A stretch of DNA of 64,000 nucleotides from Clavibacter sp. VKM Ac-2872 (GCF_015351105.1 NZ_JADKRR010000001.1:973069-1037068); one strand, 5' to 3'. Shown: positions 17,966 through 27,142, numbered from the stretch's first letter. Translations and numbers: made by a program. Notes: generated by a model from the letters alone, not told the origin.

Positions 17966-19072
17966 ACGGCGGCGTCGACGCCGCAACCCGAGCAGGACCC
18001 GGGTGATGCCGCGCGACTCGTCGTACCGCTCCCGCTCCCGCGCGCGCTCCTCCTCCTCGAGGATCCGGCGGGCGTCGTCGAGCTTCGCGACGCGCTCCGC
18101 CTCCAGCTGCTCCGGCGTGAGGGACCGGGCGTCGATGCCGCGGTCCTGCATGCTCACGGCGATCCACGAGGCGCAGATCAGGATGACCTGGCAGATCAGG
18201 TTGAACCAGATCAGGAGGCCGATGATCACCGCGAACGACGCGAGCAGCGGGTTCCGGCTGGCCCCGCCGAGGAGCGCCGTGCCGAGCACCTTGAGGACGC
18301 CCATGGCCACGCCGCCGAGGAGCGCGCCCTGCAGCAGCTGCGGCCGCGGGATCGTGACGCCCGACAGGATCCGGTACGCCCCCGCCAGCACGGCCGTGTC
18401 GAGCGCGAGCACGAGCGCGAGGCCGACGGTGCGACCGACGACGATCGCGAGGAGGGAGTCCTCGCCGACCTGCATCAGCCCGAACACGAACCCGAGGAGC
18501 CCGGTGCTCACGACCGAGAGCGCGGCCGAGAGCAGCATCGCGAGGGCGAACACCAGAGCGAGCCCGAGGTCCTTGACCTTGAGGAGCAGGAAGAACGTGG
18601 TGGGCGGCGGCAGCTCGAAGATGCGGCGCACCGAGTCGCGCGTCGAGGCGAGCCAGCCGAGCGCGGTGACGAGGAGGCCGATGGAGCCCACGAGGCCCGC
18701 GAAGGAGATGGCGCTCGACTTGAGGAGCTCCTGCGGATCCTTGATCACGCCCTCAGGGCCGAAGAGGCCGGGCACCGCCCCCTGGATCAGGCGCAGGAGC
18801 GAGTCGAGCAGCGCGGGGTTGTCCGCGAGCACGGATCCCGCGACCGAGAACCCGACCGCGAGCGCCGCGAACACCGCGAACACCGCCTGGTAGGACATGC
18901 CGGCCGCGAGGATCGGCCCGCCGGCGGCCCCGTAGGCGAGGAACACGCGGACGGGCTTCAGCGCCATGACGCGGGCGAGCAGGGCGGGGATGCCGGTGGA
19001 CGCGGGCTGCTCCGCGGGAGTCGTGCCGGGGGAGGGGGATGCGGGTCGTCCGCGGCCGTCGGGGGCGGTCAT
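17963..19072 (-). CDS. YihY/BrkB-family inner membrane protein
   Basis: This 369-residue protein has six predicted helices of the YihY (formerly RNase BN) family, whose function is not settled. ILAAGMSYQAVFAVFAAL near residue 55 is the family's first helix, and a conserved NLICQVILICASW-type segment lies near residue 310. The N-terminus is hydrophilic and Pro/Thr-rich. The C-terminus is a long charged helix (about residues 325-360, LEAERVAKLDDARRILEEEE) ending in RRRRRR, which could form a cytoplasmic coiled coil. A TATCCT -10 box ends 6 nt before the ATG. It is divergent from ptsI. Confidence 0.85.
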   Translation of the reverse strand: MTAPDGRGRPASPSPGTTPAEQPASTGIPALLARVMALKPVRVFLAYGAAGGPILAAGMSYQAVFAVFAALAVGFSVAGSVLADNPALLDSLLRLIQGAVPGLFGPEGVIKDPQELLKSSAISFAGLVGSIGLLVTALGWLASTRDSVRRIFELPPPTTFFLLLKVKDLGLALVFALAMLLSAALSVVSTGLLGFVFGLMQVGEDSLLAIVVGRTVGLALVLALDTAVLAGAYRILSGVTIPRPQLLQGALLGGVAMGVLKVLGTALLGGASRNPLLASFAVIIGLLIWFNLICQVILICASWIAVSMQDRGIDARSLTPEQLEAERVAKLDDARRILEEEERARERERYDESRGITRVLLGLRRRRRR

Positions 19073-19078
19073 GCCCCG

Positions 19079-19084
19079 AGGATA
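19079..19084 (-). promoter_or_regulatory. -10 box of yihY-like gene, leaderless
   Basis: TATCCT on the minus strand, then 6 nt, then the ATG at 19072. Confidence 0.6.
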
Positions 19085-19103
19085 CGGGCCGCCGGGCCCC
19101 TGA

Positions 19104-19109
19104 TAGCGT
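19104..19109 (+). promoter_or_regulatory. -10 box (TAGCGT) of ptsI
   Basis: It predicts a start near 19116 and an 80-nt leader. GAGGAG lies about 6 nt before the GTG at 19196. The box is 19 nt from the oppositely oriented yihY box, so the two promoters overlap back to back. Confidence 0.5.
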
Positions 19110-19195
19110 GGACGGGCCGTTCCGGCAGCCCCACCGGACAGCCCATCCCGCGCACGGCGTCCGCGCGCGCGGCCGCACCCGAGCGAGGAGTCACC

Positions 19196-20851
19196 GTGCG
19201 CATCACCGGCATCGGAGTAGGACACGGAGTGGCCACCGGCCCCGTCATGCGGATGCCCGACCCGCTGCCCGAGCCCGGCACGGAGCCGTTCACGGGCGAC
19301 GTCGACGCCGAGGTCGCCCGCGTCGCCGACGCCCTCGCCGCGACCGCGGACGACCTCGCGGCCCGCGGCGCCCGCGCCGGCGGCGACGCGAAGGACGTGC
19401 TCGACGCCCAGTCGCTCATGGCGCGCGACCCCGCGCTCCTCGACTCCGTCGGCCGGCTCGTCGGCCAGGGCCGCTCGGGCGAGCGCGCCGTGTTCGAGGC
19501 GTTCGCCACCTTCCAGGAGCTGCTCACGGGCATGGGCGGCTACATGGCCGAGCGCGCGGCGGACCTCGCCGACGTCGCGCAGCGCGTCATCGCCCGCCTC
19601 CGCGGCGTGCCCGCGCCCGGGATCCCCACCGCGGATGCGCCCTTCGTCCTCGTCGCGCGCGACCTCGCGCCCGCCGACACCGCGCTCCTCGAGCTCGACC
19701 GCGTGCTCGCCCTGGTCACCACCGACGGCGGCCCCACCAGCCACACCGCGATCCTCGCCCGCAGCCGCTCCATCCCCGCCATCGTCGGCGCGACGGGCGC
19801 CGCGGACCTCGCGGATGGCACCGAGGTCGTCGTCGACGCCGCGGCCGGGCTCGTCATCGCGGACCCGTCCGACGCCGAGCGCGAGGACGCCGTCCGTCGG
19901 ATCCGCGCCCGCGAGGAGGCGCTCGCCGCCCCGATCACCGACGGCGCCCTGGCCGACGGCACGCCCGTCCCGCTCCTCGCCAACCTCGGATCCCCGGTGG
20001 AGGCCGCGCGCGCGGTCGAGCTCGGCGCCGAGGGCGTCGGCCTCTTCCGCACCGAGTTCCTCTTCCTCGACGCCGCCGAGGCGCCGTCGGTCGCCGCGCA
20101 GACCGCGCAGTACACCGCGCTCCTCGAGGCGTTCCCGGGCCGCAAGGTCGTCGTCCGGGCGCTCGACGCCGGTGCCGACAAGCCGCTCGCCTTCCTCACC
20201 GACCAGGACGAGGAGAATCCCGCGCTCGGCCTCCGCGGGCTCCGCGCGCTCCGGGCGAACGAGCGGATCCTCCGCGACCAGCTCACCGCCCTCGCCGCCG
20301 CGGACGCCGCCACCGACGCCGACCTCTGGGTCATGGCGCCCATGGTCGCCGACGCGGAGGAGACCGCGTACTTCGTGGAGCTGGGTCGCGAGCTCGGCCT
20401 CCGCACGGTGGGCGTCATGGCCGAGGTGCCGTCGCTCGCCCTCCTCGCGGACCAGGTCGTCGAGGTCGCCGACTTCGTGAGCGTCGGCACCAACGACCTC
20501 ACGCAGTACACGATGGCCGCGGACCGCCTGCTCGGCTCGGTCGCCTCCTACCAGGACCCGTGGCACCCCGCCGTCCTCCGCCTCGTCCGACTGCTGGGCG
20601 ACGCGGGTCGCGCGTCGGGCACGCCCGTCGGCATCTGCGGCGAGGCGGCGGCGGATCCGCTGCTCGCGGTGGTCCTCGTCGGCCTGGGCGCCACGAGCCT
20701 CTCGATGACCCCGGCCGCCCTCGCGGACATCCGGCTCGAGCTGTCGCACCGCACCCTGGACGACGCGCGGGCGGCGGCCGAGGCCGTCCTCACGGCACGC
20801 ACCGCCGCGGGCGCGCGGGCGGCAGCCGAGCGGATCCTCGCGGACCGCTGA
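19196..20851 (+). CDS. ptsI: Phosphoenolpyruvate-protein phosphotransferase (PTS enzyme I)
   Basis: This 551-residue cytoplasmic enzyme takes phosphate from PEP to a histidine and passes it to HPr, starting the sugar phosphotransferase chain. The active site GGPTSHTAILAR places the phosphohistidine at residue 183. The PEP-binding barrel shows GVGLFRTEFLF near 281, GLRGLRA near 349, SVGTNDLTQYTMA near 428 and GICGEAA near 480. The GTG at 19196 with GAGGAG upstream gives the family N-terminus MRITGIGVG. No HPr or IIC gene is adjacent; the only other PTS genes in the window are the IIA-IIB pair at 37770. Confidence 0.94.
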   Translation: MRITGIGVGHGVATGPVMRMPDPLPEPGTEPFTGDVDAEVARVADALAATADDLAARGARAGGDAKDVLDAQSLMARDPALLDSVGRLVGQGRSGERAVFEAFATFQELLTGMGGYMAERAADLADVAQRVIARLRGVPAPGIPTADAPFVLVARDLAPADTALLELDRVLALVTTDGGPTSHTAILARSRSIPAIVGATGAADLADGTEVVVDAAAGLVIADPSDAEREDAVRRIRAREEALAAPITDGALADGTPVPLLANLGSPVEAARAVELGAEGVGLFRTEFLFLDAAEAPSVAAQTAQYTALLEAFPGRKVVVRALDAGADKPLAFLTDQDEENPALGLRGLRALRANERILRDQLTALAAADAATDADLWVMAPMVADAEETAYFVELGRELGLRTVGVMAEVPSLALLADQVVEVADFVSVGTNDLTQYTMAADRLLGSVASYQDPWHPAVLRLVRLLGDAGRASGTPVGICGEAAADPLLAVVLVGLGATSLSMTPAALADIRLELSHRTLDDARAAAEAVLTARTAAGARAAAERILADR

Positions 20852-20880
20852 GCCGCGCACCGCGGCTCGCGCGGACCCGC

Positions 20881-20930
20881 GCAGACGTACGGCCCCGCCG
20901 CTCCTCGGAGCTGCGGGGCCGTCCGTCTGC
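20881..20930. terminator. Strong bidirectional terminator between ptsI and sdhB
   Basis: A 50-nt hairpin has nested perfect arms: GCAGACG with CGTCTGC outside and ACGGCCCCGC with GCGGGGCCGT inside, plus a small CTCC/GGAG tip. It lies between two convergent stop codons. Confidence 0.85.
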
Positions 20931-20945
20931 GGGGGAGCGGAGTCG

Positions 20946-21707
20946 CTACGCCTTGCCGCGCATGATCGCCTGCTTGACCTCGGCGATGGCCTGCGTCACC
21001 TGGATGCCGCGCGGGCAGGCCTCGGAGCAGTTGAAGGTCGTGCGGCAGCGCCACACGCCCTCCTTGTCGTTGAGGATGTCGAGGCGCACGTTCGACTCGT
21101 CGCGCGAGTCGAAGATGAAGCGGTGCGCGTTGACGATCGCGGCCGGGCCGAAGTACTGGCCGTCCGTCCAGAACACGGGGCACGACGACGTGCACGCGGC
21201 GCAGAGGATGCACTTCGTGGTGTCGTCGAAGCGGGCGCGCTCGGCGGCGGACTGGATCCGCTCCTTGCCCTTCTCCGGCTTCGTGTTCGAGATGAGGAAG
21301 GGCTGCACGTCGCGGAACGACTCGAAGAACGGCTCCATGTCGACGACGAGGTCCTTCTCCAGCGGCAGGCCCTTGATGGCCTCCACGTAGATGGGCTGGT
21401 TGATGTCGAGGTCCTTGATGAGCGTCTTGCAGGCGAGGCGGTTGCGGCCGTTGATGCGCATCGCGTCGGATCCGCACACGCCGTGCGCGCAGGAGCGGCG
21501 GAAGGTCAGCGACCCGTCCTGCTCCCATTTGATCTTGTGCAGCGCGTCGAGGATGCGGTCGGTCGGGTACACCTCGACGTCGAAGTCCTCCCACCGCGGC
21601 TCGGCGTCCTGGCCGGGCAGGTACCGGCGGATGATGAGGGTCACCGTGAAGGTGGGGATGGCCGAGGCCTCTCCCGCGGGAGGTGCGTCCAGGGTTGCGG
21701 TGCTCAC
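20946..21707 (-). CDS. sdhB: Succinate dehydrogenase iron-sulfur subunit
   Basis: This 253-residue subunit carries electrons from the flavoprotein to the membrane quinone site. The [2Fe-2S] ligands are in RRSCAHGVCGSDAM near residue 72 with a further Cys in NRLACK. The [4Fe-4S] and [3Fe-4S] clusters use CILCAACTSSCPV near 165 and CSEACPRGIQV near 226. The N-terminus is extended by about 20 Ala/Pro-rich residues. It is the last gene of sdhCDAB, 59 nt after sdhA. Confidence 0.95.
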   Translation of the reverse strand: MSTATLDAPPAGEASAIPTFTVTLIIRRYLPGQDAEPRWEDFDVEVYPTDRILDALHKIKWEQDGSLTFRRSCAHGVCGSDAMRINGRNRLACKTLIKDLDINQPIYVEAIKGLPLEKDLVVDMEPFFESFRDVQPFLISNTKPEKGKERIQSAAERARFDDTTKCILCAACTSSCPVFWTDGQYFGPAAIVNAHRFIFDSRDESNVRLDILNDKEGVWRCRTTFNCSEACPRGIQVTQAIAEVKQAIMRGKA

Positions 21708-21766
21708 GTGTGCGGTCCTATTCCGATCGGTGGTGCGGTGACGGGCGGGAGGCTGACCTCAGGGGG

Positions 21767-23590
21767 TCAGTACTTCCGCTCCATCGGCTGGTAGTTCGTG
21801 ATGACAACGGGCTTGGTGCTCAGCTTGATGTGGTCCCCGGCGTCCGTGCTGTGGGCGTCGCCGGTGAGGTACGCCATGGTGTGGACCATGTAGTTCTCGT
21901 CGTCCCGCTTCGGGTAGTCCTCGCGGAAGTGGCCGCCGCGGCTCTCCTTGCGGTACATCGCCGAGTAGACGACGACCTCCGCGAGGTCGAGCAGGAACCC
22001 GAGCTCGATGGCCTCGAGCAGGTCGGTGTTGAAGCGCTGGCCCTTGTCCTGCACCTGGATGTTCGTGTACCGCTCGCGCAGGTCGGCGATCACCTTGGTG
22101 ACCTCGATCAGCGTGTCCTCGGTGCGGAACACCTGGGCGTTGCGGTCCATCGACTCCTGCAGCTCGCGACGCAGGGTCGAGATCCGCTCGGTGCCGTTGG
22201 AGTTCCGGGCGCCCTCGACGAGGCCCTTCACGAAGTCGGCCGCGTCGGCGGGCAGGGGCACGAACTCGGCCGTCTTCACGTACTCGGCCGCGTAGTTGCC
22301 CGCGCGCTTGCCGAACACGTTGATGTCGAGGAGCGAGTTGGTGCCGAGGCGGTTGGATCCGTGCACCGAGACGCACGCGCACTCGCCGGCCGCGTAGAGG
22401 CCGGGTACGACCGTGGTGTTGTCGGAGAGGACCTCGGCCTTGATGTTCGTGGGGATGCCGCCCATCGCGTAGTGCGCGGTCGGCAGCACGGGCACGGGCT
22501 CGGTGTACGGCTCGACGCCGAGGTAGGTGCGCGCGAACTCCGTGATGTCCGGGAGCTTCGCGTCGATGACCGCGGGCTCGAGGTGCGTGATGTCGAGGTA
22601 GACGTAGTCCTTGTTCGGTCCCGCGCCGCGGCCCTCGCGGATCTCGGTGGCCATGCACCGGGCGACGATGTCGCGCGGCGCGAGGTCCTTGATCGTGGGC
22701 GCGTACCGCTCCATGAAGCGCTCGCCCTCGCTGTTGCGGAGGATCGCGCCCTCGCCACGTGCCGCCTCCGACAGGAGGATGCCGAGGCCGGCGAGCCCGG
22801 TCGGGTGGAACTGGAAGAACTCCATGTCCTCCAGCGGCAGGCCCTTGCGCCAGATGATCCCGACGCCGTCGCCCGTGAGCGTGTGCGCGTTCGAGGTCGT
22901 CTTGTAGATCTTGCCGAAGCCGCCGGTCGCGAAGATCACGGCCTTCGACTGGAAGACGTGGATCTCGCCGGTCGAGAGCTCGAGGGCCACGACGCCCGCG
23001 GGCTGCTCCTTGCCGTCGACCTCGGCCATGACCAGGTCGAGCACGTAGAACTCGTTGAAGAAGTTGATGCCGAACTTGACGCAGTTCTGGTACAGCGTCT
23101 GCAGGATCATGTGGCCCGTGCGGTCGGCCGCGTAGCAGGAGCGGCGGACGGGGCTCTTGCCGTGGTCGGCCGTGTGCCCGCCGAAGCGGCGCTGGTCGAT
23201 CTTGCCGTCGGGCGTGCGGTTGAAGGGCAGGCCCATGTTCTCGAGGTCGATGACCGCGTCGATGGCCTCCTTGGCGAGGATCTCCGCCGCGTCCTGGTCG
23301 ACGAGGTAGTCGCCGCCCTTGACGGTGTCGAAGGTGTGCCACTCCCAGCTGTCCTCCTCGACGTTGGCGAGGGCCGCGGCCATGCCGCCCTGCGCCGCGC
23401 CCGTGTGGGACCGCGTCGGGTAGAGCTTGGAGATGACGGCCGTGTTCGCCTGCGGTCCCGCCTCGATCGCCGCGCGCATGCCGGCGCCGCCCGCACCCAC
23501 GATCACGATGTCGAACTGGTGGTAGTGGACGCCGTCCACGATGGTGCTCGCGGAGGGCTCGGAACCGGGGGTCGCGGTGTCAGTGGTCAC
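21767..23590 (-). CDS. sdhA: Succinate dehydrogenase flavoprotein subunit
   Basis: This 607-residue subunit oxidises succinate to fumarate with covalently bound FAD. The dinucleotide fold is [14 protein letters not shown] near residue 28. The FAD-attaching His lies in [13 protein letters not shown] near 61. Substrate and capping-domain residues include HPTGLAG near 261, RNSEGERFM near 285 and [12 protein letters not shown] near 410. The GTG at 23590 is the first start consistent with homology. It is cotranscribed with sdhC, sdhD and sdhB. Confidence 0.96.
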   Translation of the reverse strand: MTTDTATPGSEPSASTIVDGVHYHQFDIVIVGAGGAGMRAAIEAGPQANTAVISKLYPTRSHTGAAQGGMAAALANVEEDSWEWHTFDTVKGGDYLVDQDAAEILAKEAIDAVIDLENMGLPFNRTPDGKIDQRRFGGHTADHGKSPVRRSCYAADRTGHMILQTLYQNCVKFGINFFNEFYVLDLVMAEVDGKEQPAGVVALELSTGEIHVFQSKAVIFATGGFGKIYKTTSNAHTLTGDGVGIIWRKGLPLEDMEFFQFHPTGLAGLGILLSEAARGEGAILRNSEGERFMERYAPTIKDLAPRDIVARCMATEIREGRGAGPNKDYVYLDITHLEPAVIDAKLPDITEFARTYLGVEPYTEPVPVLPTAHYAMGGIPTNIKAEVLSDNTTVVPGLYAAGECACVSVHGSNRLGTNSLLDINVFGKRAGNYAAEYVKTAEFVPLPADAADFVKGLVEGARNSNGTERISTLRRELQESMDRNAQVFRTEDTLIEVTKVIADLRERYTNIQVQDKGQRFNTDLLEAIELGFLLDLAEVVVYSAMYRKESRGGHFREDYPKRDDENYMVHTMAYLTGDAHSTDAGDHIKLSTKPVVITNYQPMERKY

Positions 23591-23623
23591 GGGCTTCTTT
23601 CTCGAGGCGGATGGGGAAGCGGG

Positions 23624-24088
23624 CTACAGGTCGCCGCAGAAGGAGGGGAGCAGGTCCGCGGGCTGACCGGCGGGGCACGGGTCGAAGGTGAAGACGACGA
23701 GCGTGCCGAGCACCAGCAGGACGCCCGTGGACGTGACGAGCGCGCCCTTGAGGATCGTGCGGGTGCGGGGCGAGGCCGCGTAGTCGTTCACGAGGGTGCG
23801 CATGCCGTTGGCGCCGTGGATGACCGCGAGCCAGAGCAGCGCGATGTCCCAGACCTTCCAGAACGGGTCGGACAGCTTGCCGCCGACGAAGGCGAAGTCG
23901 ATGGCCTTGATGCCCTCGCCCTGGATGAGGTTGACGTAGAGGTGGCCGAAGATGAGCACGACGAGCACGACGCCCGAGGCGCGCATGTACATCCAGCCCC
24001 ACTTCTCCCAGTTGACGCCGCCCTGCTTGCGCGGCTGCCGGGGCTGGCGCGGACGCTCGATGCTCACCTGCTGTGCGATGTCGCTCAT
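23624..24088 (-). CDS. sdhD: Succinate dehydrogenase membrane anchor subunit
   Basis: This 154-residue subunit has three helices that, with SdhC, bind heme b and quinone. A basic N-terminal segment (RPRQPRQPRKQGG) precedes WEKWGWMYMRASGVVLV. Histidines in FGHLYVNL near residue 58 and AVIHGANGMR near 95 are candidate heme/quinone ligands. The ATG at 24088 lies 2 nt after the sdhC stop; an ATG at 24100 would overlap it. The C-terminal tail holds a conserved-looking FTFDPCPAG segment on the far side of the last helix. Confidence 0.88.
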   Translation of the reverse strand: MSDIAQQVSIERPRQPRQPRKQGGVNWEKWGWMYMRASGVVLVVLIFGHLYVNLIQGEGIKAIDFAFVGGKLSDPFWKVWDIALLWLAVIHGANGMRTLVNDYAASPRTRTILKGALVTSTGVLLVLGTLVVFTFDPCPAGQPADLLPSFCGDL

Positions 24089-24090
24089 GA

Positions 24091-24525
24091 TCAGATCCAT
24101 CCCGCTTCGCTGAAGACGTTGAGGAGGTGGCGCGGCACGAAGCCGGCCATGAGGACGACCCACAGCCCGATCACCACGTAGAACATGAGGCGCTGGTGCT
24201 TGGCGCCGAAGCGCCAGAAGTCGATGAGGATGATCCGCAGTCCGTTGAGCGCGTGGAACCCGATGGCGCCGACGAGGGCGACCTCGCCGATGCCCATGAT
24301 CGGGTTCTTGTACGTGCCGATGACCGCGTTGTACGCCTCGGGGCTCACACGGATGAGGCTCGTGTCGAGCACGTGCACGAGGAGGAAGAAGAAGATGGAC
24401 ACGCCGGTGATGCGGTGCAGCACCCATGACCACATGCCCTCGCGGCCCCGGTACAGCGTCCCCGCGGGGACCTTCGGTGCGCGAGCGATGTGCGGTTCGC
24501 GGGTTCCTGCCGTCTTGATGGACAC
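24091..24525 (-). CDS. sdhC: Succinate dehydrogenase cytochrome b556 subunit
   Basis: This 144-residue, three-helix subunit anchors the complex and provides heme b ligands. The family signature HRITGVSIFFFLLVHVLDTSL near residues 37-57 carries two histidines, and FHALNGLRIILID near 90 follows. The GTG at 24525 has AGGGAGGG upstream. It is the first gene of sdhCDAB behind a TAGACT -10 box and a TTAGGG-CA-CCCTAA palindrome. Confidence 0.92.
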   Translation of the reverse strand: MSIKTAGTREPHIARAPKVPAGTLYRGREGMWSWVLHRITGVSIFFFLLVHVLDTSLIRVSPEAYNAVIGTYKNPIMGIGEVALVGAIGFHALNGLRIILIDFWRFGAKHQRLMFYVVIGLWVVLMAGFVPRHLLNVFSEAGWI

Positions 24526-24596
24526 GGAACGACCCTCCCTGATGCTGGTGCCCCGGGGGCGGAGCGCCTTCGCGCCGACATTGCGCGTCGCCCTCG

Positions 24597-24602
24597 AGTC
24601 TA
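24597..24602 (-). promoter_or_regulatory. -10 box (TAGACT) of sdhCDAB
   Basis: TAGACT on the minus strand predicts a start near 24590 and a leader of about 65 nt to the sdhC GTG. A weak -35 (GGGTGA) is 17 nt upstream. Confidence 0.5.
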
Positions 24603-24626
24603 CGGGCGGGTCCGCGTGATCACCCG

Positions 24627-24640
24627 TTAGGGCACCCTAA
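24627..24640. promoter_or_regulatory. Palindrome TTAGGG-CA-CCCTAA upstream of sdhC
   Basis: A perfect 6-bp-arm palindrome lies just upstream of the -35 position of the sdh promoter. It resembles half-sites of DtxR/IdeR boxes (TTAGG/CCTAA), but the spacing is 5 bp too short for that family. It is a candidate activator or repressor site. Confidence 0.5.
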
Positions 24641-24641
24641 G

Positions 24642-24659
24642 CGTCGGGCGCCGCCGACG
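24642..24659 (-). terminator. Possible terminator after glycosyltransferase gene
   Basis: CGTCGG-N6-CCGACG forms a 6-bp stem 7 nt after the stop codon at 24666. It has no T-tract. Confidence 0.4.
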
Positions 24660-24665
24660 GCCGCG

Positions 24666-25841
24666 TCAGGCGACGACGGGGACGGGGCCCGCGCCCGCCG
24701 GATCAGCGGCCTGGAGCGTCGAGCGGCGGGCCGAGACGGCACGGCCGTAGTGCCCGATGAGCTCGTCGCCGATGGTGGCCCACGAGCGGCCGAGGACCGC
24801 CCGGCGCCCGGCCTCGCCCATCCGCAGCCGCATCGGCTCGCTCGCGACGAGCTCGTCCACGAGCCGCCGCATGTGCGCGTCCCGGGGCGAGGCGGGGTCG
24901 AAGAGGAAGCCGTCCGTGCCGTGGTCGACGAGGTCGATGGGGCCGCCAGCGTGCGGGGCCACCACGGGCAGGCCGGACGCGTGCGCCTCCTGCACGGTCT
25001 GGCCGAACGTCTCCTCGGTGCCGGTGTGCACGAACACGTCCATGGCGGCGTACGCGGCCGCGAGCTCGCGACCGCCCACGCGGCCGAGCCAGGTCACGGG
25101 CATGCCGGCGAGGGCGCGGCGGGCCGATCCCTGGCTGGGGCCGTCGCCCGCGATGAGGAAGCGCACGCCGCGGATCCCGCGGAGGGCCTGGAGGCGCTCG
25201 AGCTGCTTCTCGGGCGCGATGCGACCCACGTAGCCGACGACCGTCTCGCCGCCCGGCGCGACGCGGTGCCGCAGCGCGACCGCGTCCTCCATCGCCCGGT
25301 TGCGCGGGTGGTAGCGGTCGAGGTCGACGCCGCGGCCCCAGCGGGCGACGCGCTCGACGCCGGCGGCGGCCAGATCCGCCGCGGCGGCGCTCGAGGGCGC
25401 GAGGGTCAGGTCGGCGCCCTGGTGGATCCAGCGCACGAGCCGCCACACGTACGGCGCGGTCGCCGCCAGCCGGTTCCGTCGCGCGTAGCCCGCCACGTCG
25501 GTCTGGAACACGGCCACGGACGGGGTGTCGATGCGCGTCGCGGCCGCGATGGCCTGCGCGCCGAGGAAGAGGGGGGAGGCGGCGTGCAGCACGTCCGGCG
25601 CGAAGTCGGTGAGGAGGCGCAGCACCTGCGGGTTGGGGATCCCGACCGGGAACTGCCGGTAGGCGAAGGCGGGCACGCCGTGGACGGGGAAGCCCGCGAA
25701 CTCGGACGGGGCGCCGGCGTCCGGGGCGATCACGATGGCCTGGTGCCCGCGGTCCCTCAGGTGCTCGAGCACCCGGCAGACGCTCGTGGTGACGCCGTTG
25801 ACGGTGGGGAGGAAGCTCTCGCTGACGACGGCTACGCGCAT
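24666..25841 (-). CDS. Family 1 (GT4) glycosyltransferase, PimB/MgtA-like
   Basis: This 391-residue GT-B enzyme probably transfers mannose or glucose from a nucleotide sugar to a lipid or polysaccharide. The N-terminus MRVAVVSESFLPTVNGVTTSV is typical of actinobacterial PimB/MgtA-type mannosyltransferases. The C-terminal donor site has VGYVGRIAPEKQLERL near residue 206 and the E-x7-E motif ETFGQTVQEAHASGLPVV near 285. It lies divergent from manC, which makes GDP-mannose, supporting a mannosyltransferase role. The -10 box TAGCGT ends 7 nt before the ATG. Confidence 0.85.
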   Translation of the reverse strand: MRVAVVSESFLPTVNGVTTSVCRVLEHLRDRGHQAIVIAPDAGAPSEFAGFPVHGVPAFAYRQFPVGIPNPQVLRLLTDFAPDVLHAASPLFLGAQAIAAATRIDTPSVAVFQTDVAGYARRNRLAATAPYVWRLVRWIHQGADLTLAPSSAAAADLAAAGVERVARWGRGVDLDRYHPRNRAMEDAVALRHRVAPGGETVVGYVGRIAPEKQLERLQALRGIRGVRFLIAGDGPSQGSARRALAGMPVTWLGRVGGRELAAAYAAMDVFVHTGTEETFGQTVQEAHASGLPVVAPHAGGPIDLVDHGTDGFLFDPASPRDAHMRRLVDELVASEPMRLRMGEAGRRAVLGRSWATIGDELIGHYGRAVSARRSTLQAADPAGAGPVPVVA

Positions 25842-25848
25842 GCCCCCG

Positions 25849-25854
25849 ACGCTA
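25849..25854 (-). promoter_or_regulatory. -10 box of glycosyltransferase gene, leaderless
   Basis: TAGCGT on the minus strand, 7 nt, then the ATG at 25841. Confidence 0.55.
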
Positions 25855-25946
25855 GGGACGGACGCCGTCGCCGTCGCCGCGGCGCCGTGAACGCCCCGTT
25901 GCCGTCGCGTGAACTCGGCGCATCCGGCGGTTTCCCAGGGTGCAGA

Positions 25947-25952
25947 TAGTGT
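25947..25952 (+). promoter_or_regulatory. -10 box of manC, leaderless
   Basis: TAGTGT, 6 nt, then the ATG at 25959. There is no Shine-Dalgarno between the box and the start. Confidence 0.65.
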
Positions 25953-25958
25953 GGGTCC

Positions 25959-27080
25959 ATGACCGAGCAGACGAGCGCGATCTCCCGTTTCTACAGCGTG
26001 ATCCCCGCGGGGGGCGTGGGTTCGCGCCTCTGGCCGCTGTCCCGTGCGGACGCCCCGAAGTTCCTCCACGACCTCACCGGCTCCGGCCGCACGCTGCTCC
26101 GCGACACGTGGGAGCGCCTGGCGCCGCTGTCCGGCGAGGACCGGATCATGGTCGTCACCGGCCGCGCGCACCGCGCCGCCGTCGAGGCCCAGCTGCCCGA
26201 GCTCACCGACCCGAACGTGGTCCTCGAGAGCGAGGGGCGCGACAGCACCGCCGCCATCGCGCTCGCGGCGGCCATCCTCCAGCGCCGCGAGCCGGGCGTC
26301 ATCATCGGCTCGTTCGCGGCCGACCACGTCATCGCGGACCCGGACCGCTTCCGCGACACCGTCCGCGAGGCCGTCATCGCCGCCGACGCGGGCTACATCA
26401 CGACCATCGGCATCACGCCCACGGAGCCCGCGACCGGGTTCGGCTACATCCACACGGGCAAGGCGCTCAGCATCCCGGACGCCCCGCACGCCCTCGAGGT
26501 GGCGTCGTTCGTGGAGAAGCCGAGCATCGGCGTCGCCCGCGGCTACGTGAAGGGCGGCACGCACCTCTGGAACGCGGGCATGTTCATCGCGCGCGCCGAC
26601 CGCCTCCTCGAGGAGCTCGGCCGCACCGAGCCCGAGCTGCTGAAGGGCGTGCTCGAGCTCGCCGAGGCGTGGGACACCGCCGACCGCGGCCTCGTCGTCG
26701 ACCGCGTGTGGCCGAACCTCAAGAAGATCGCGATCGACTACGCCGTCGCCGAGCCCGCCGCGGCTCGGGGCGCGCTCGCCGTGATCCCCGGCCGCTTCAC
26801 CTGGGACGACGTGGGCGACTTCGCCTCCGTCGCGAAGATGCACTCGAGCGGCCGCAAGTCCGACCTCGTGATCCTCGGCGAGGACGCGCGCGTCCTGTCC
26901 GACGCGTCGAGCGGCATCGTCGTGGCCAACAGCAAGCGCGTGATCAGCCTCATCGGCGTCCGCGACATCGTCGTGGTGGACACCCCCGACGCGCTGCTCG
27001 TCACGACGAAGGAGAACGCCCAGCGCGTCAAGAGCGTGGTGGACGCGCTCAAGCTCAGCGGCGGGACGGACGTCCTGTAA
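25959..27080 (+). CDS. manC: Mannose-1-phosphate guanylyltransferase
   Basis: This 373-residue nucleotidyltransferase makes GDP-mannose from mannose-1-phosphate and GTP. The nucleotide loop GGVGSRLWPLSRADAPKF starts at residue 18, and FVEKP near residue 186 and WNAGMFIARAD near 205 are family signatures. A fused isomerase domain, seen in longer ManC proteins, is absent. The ATG follows a TAGTGT box by 6 nt. Product use by the divergent glycosyltransferase is a reasonable inference. Confidence 0.93.
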   Translation: MTEQTSAISRFYSVIPAGGVGSRLWPLSRADAPKFLHDLTGSGRTLLRDTWERLAPLSGEDRIMVVTGRAHRAAVEAQLPELTDPNVVLESEGRDSTAAIALAAAILQRREPGVIIGSFAADHVIADPDRFRDTVREAVIAADAGYITTIGITPTEPATGFGYIHTGKALSIPDAPHALEVASFVEKPSIGVARGYVKGGTHLWNAGMFIARADRLLEELGRTEPELLKGVLELAEAWDTADRGLVVDRVWPNLKKIAIDYAVAEPAAARGALAVIPGRFTWDDVGDFASVAKMHSSGRKSDLVILGEDARVLSDASSGIVVANSKRVISLIGVRDIVVVDTPDALLVTTKENAQRVKSVVDALKLSGGTDVL

Positions 27081-27142
27081 CGAAGGGGTAACGAACCCCT
27101 CGGGCGGTCTCCGCGGCCGGAAGGGGCCAGGAGCGCCGCCGT

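Noticed and set aside
24627-24640. DtxR/IdeR iron box upstream of sdhC
   Set aside because: The half-sites match, but the palindrome is 14 bp rather than 19 bp, so the protein dimer would not fit. It was kept only as an unassigned palindrome.
27084-27100. AGGGGT / ACCCCT hairpin after manC
   Set aside because: A 6-bp stem with a 5-nt loop and no further support; too weak to call a terminator.
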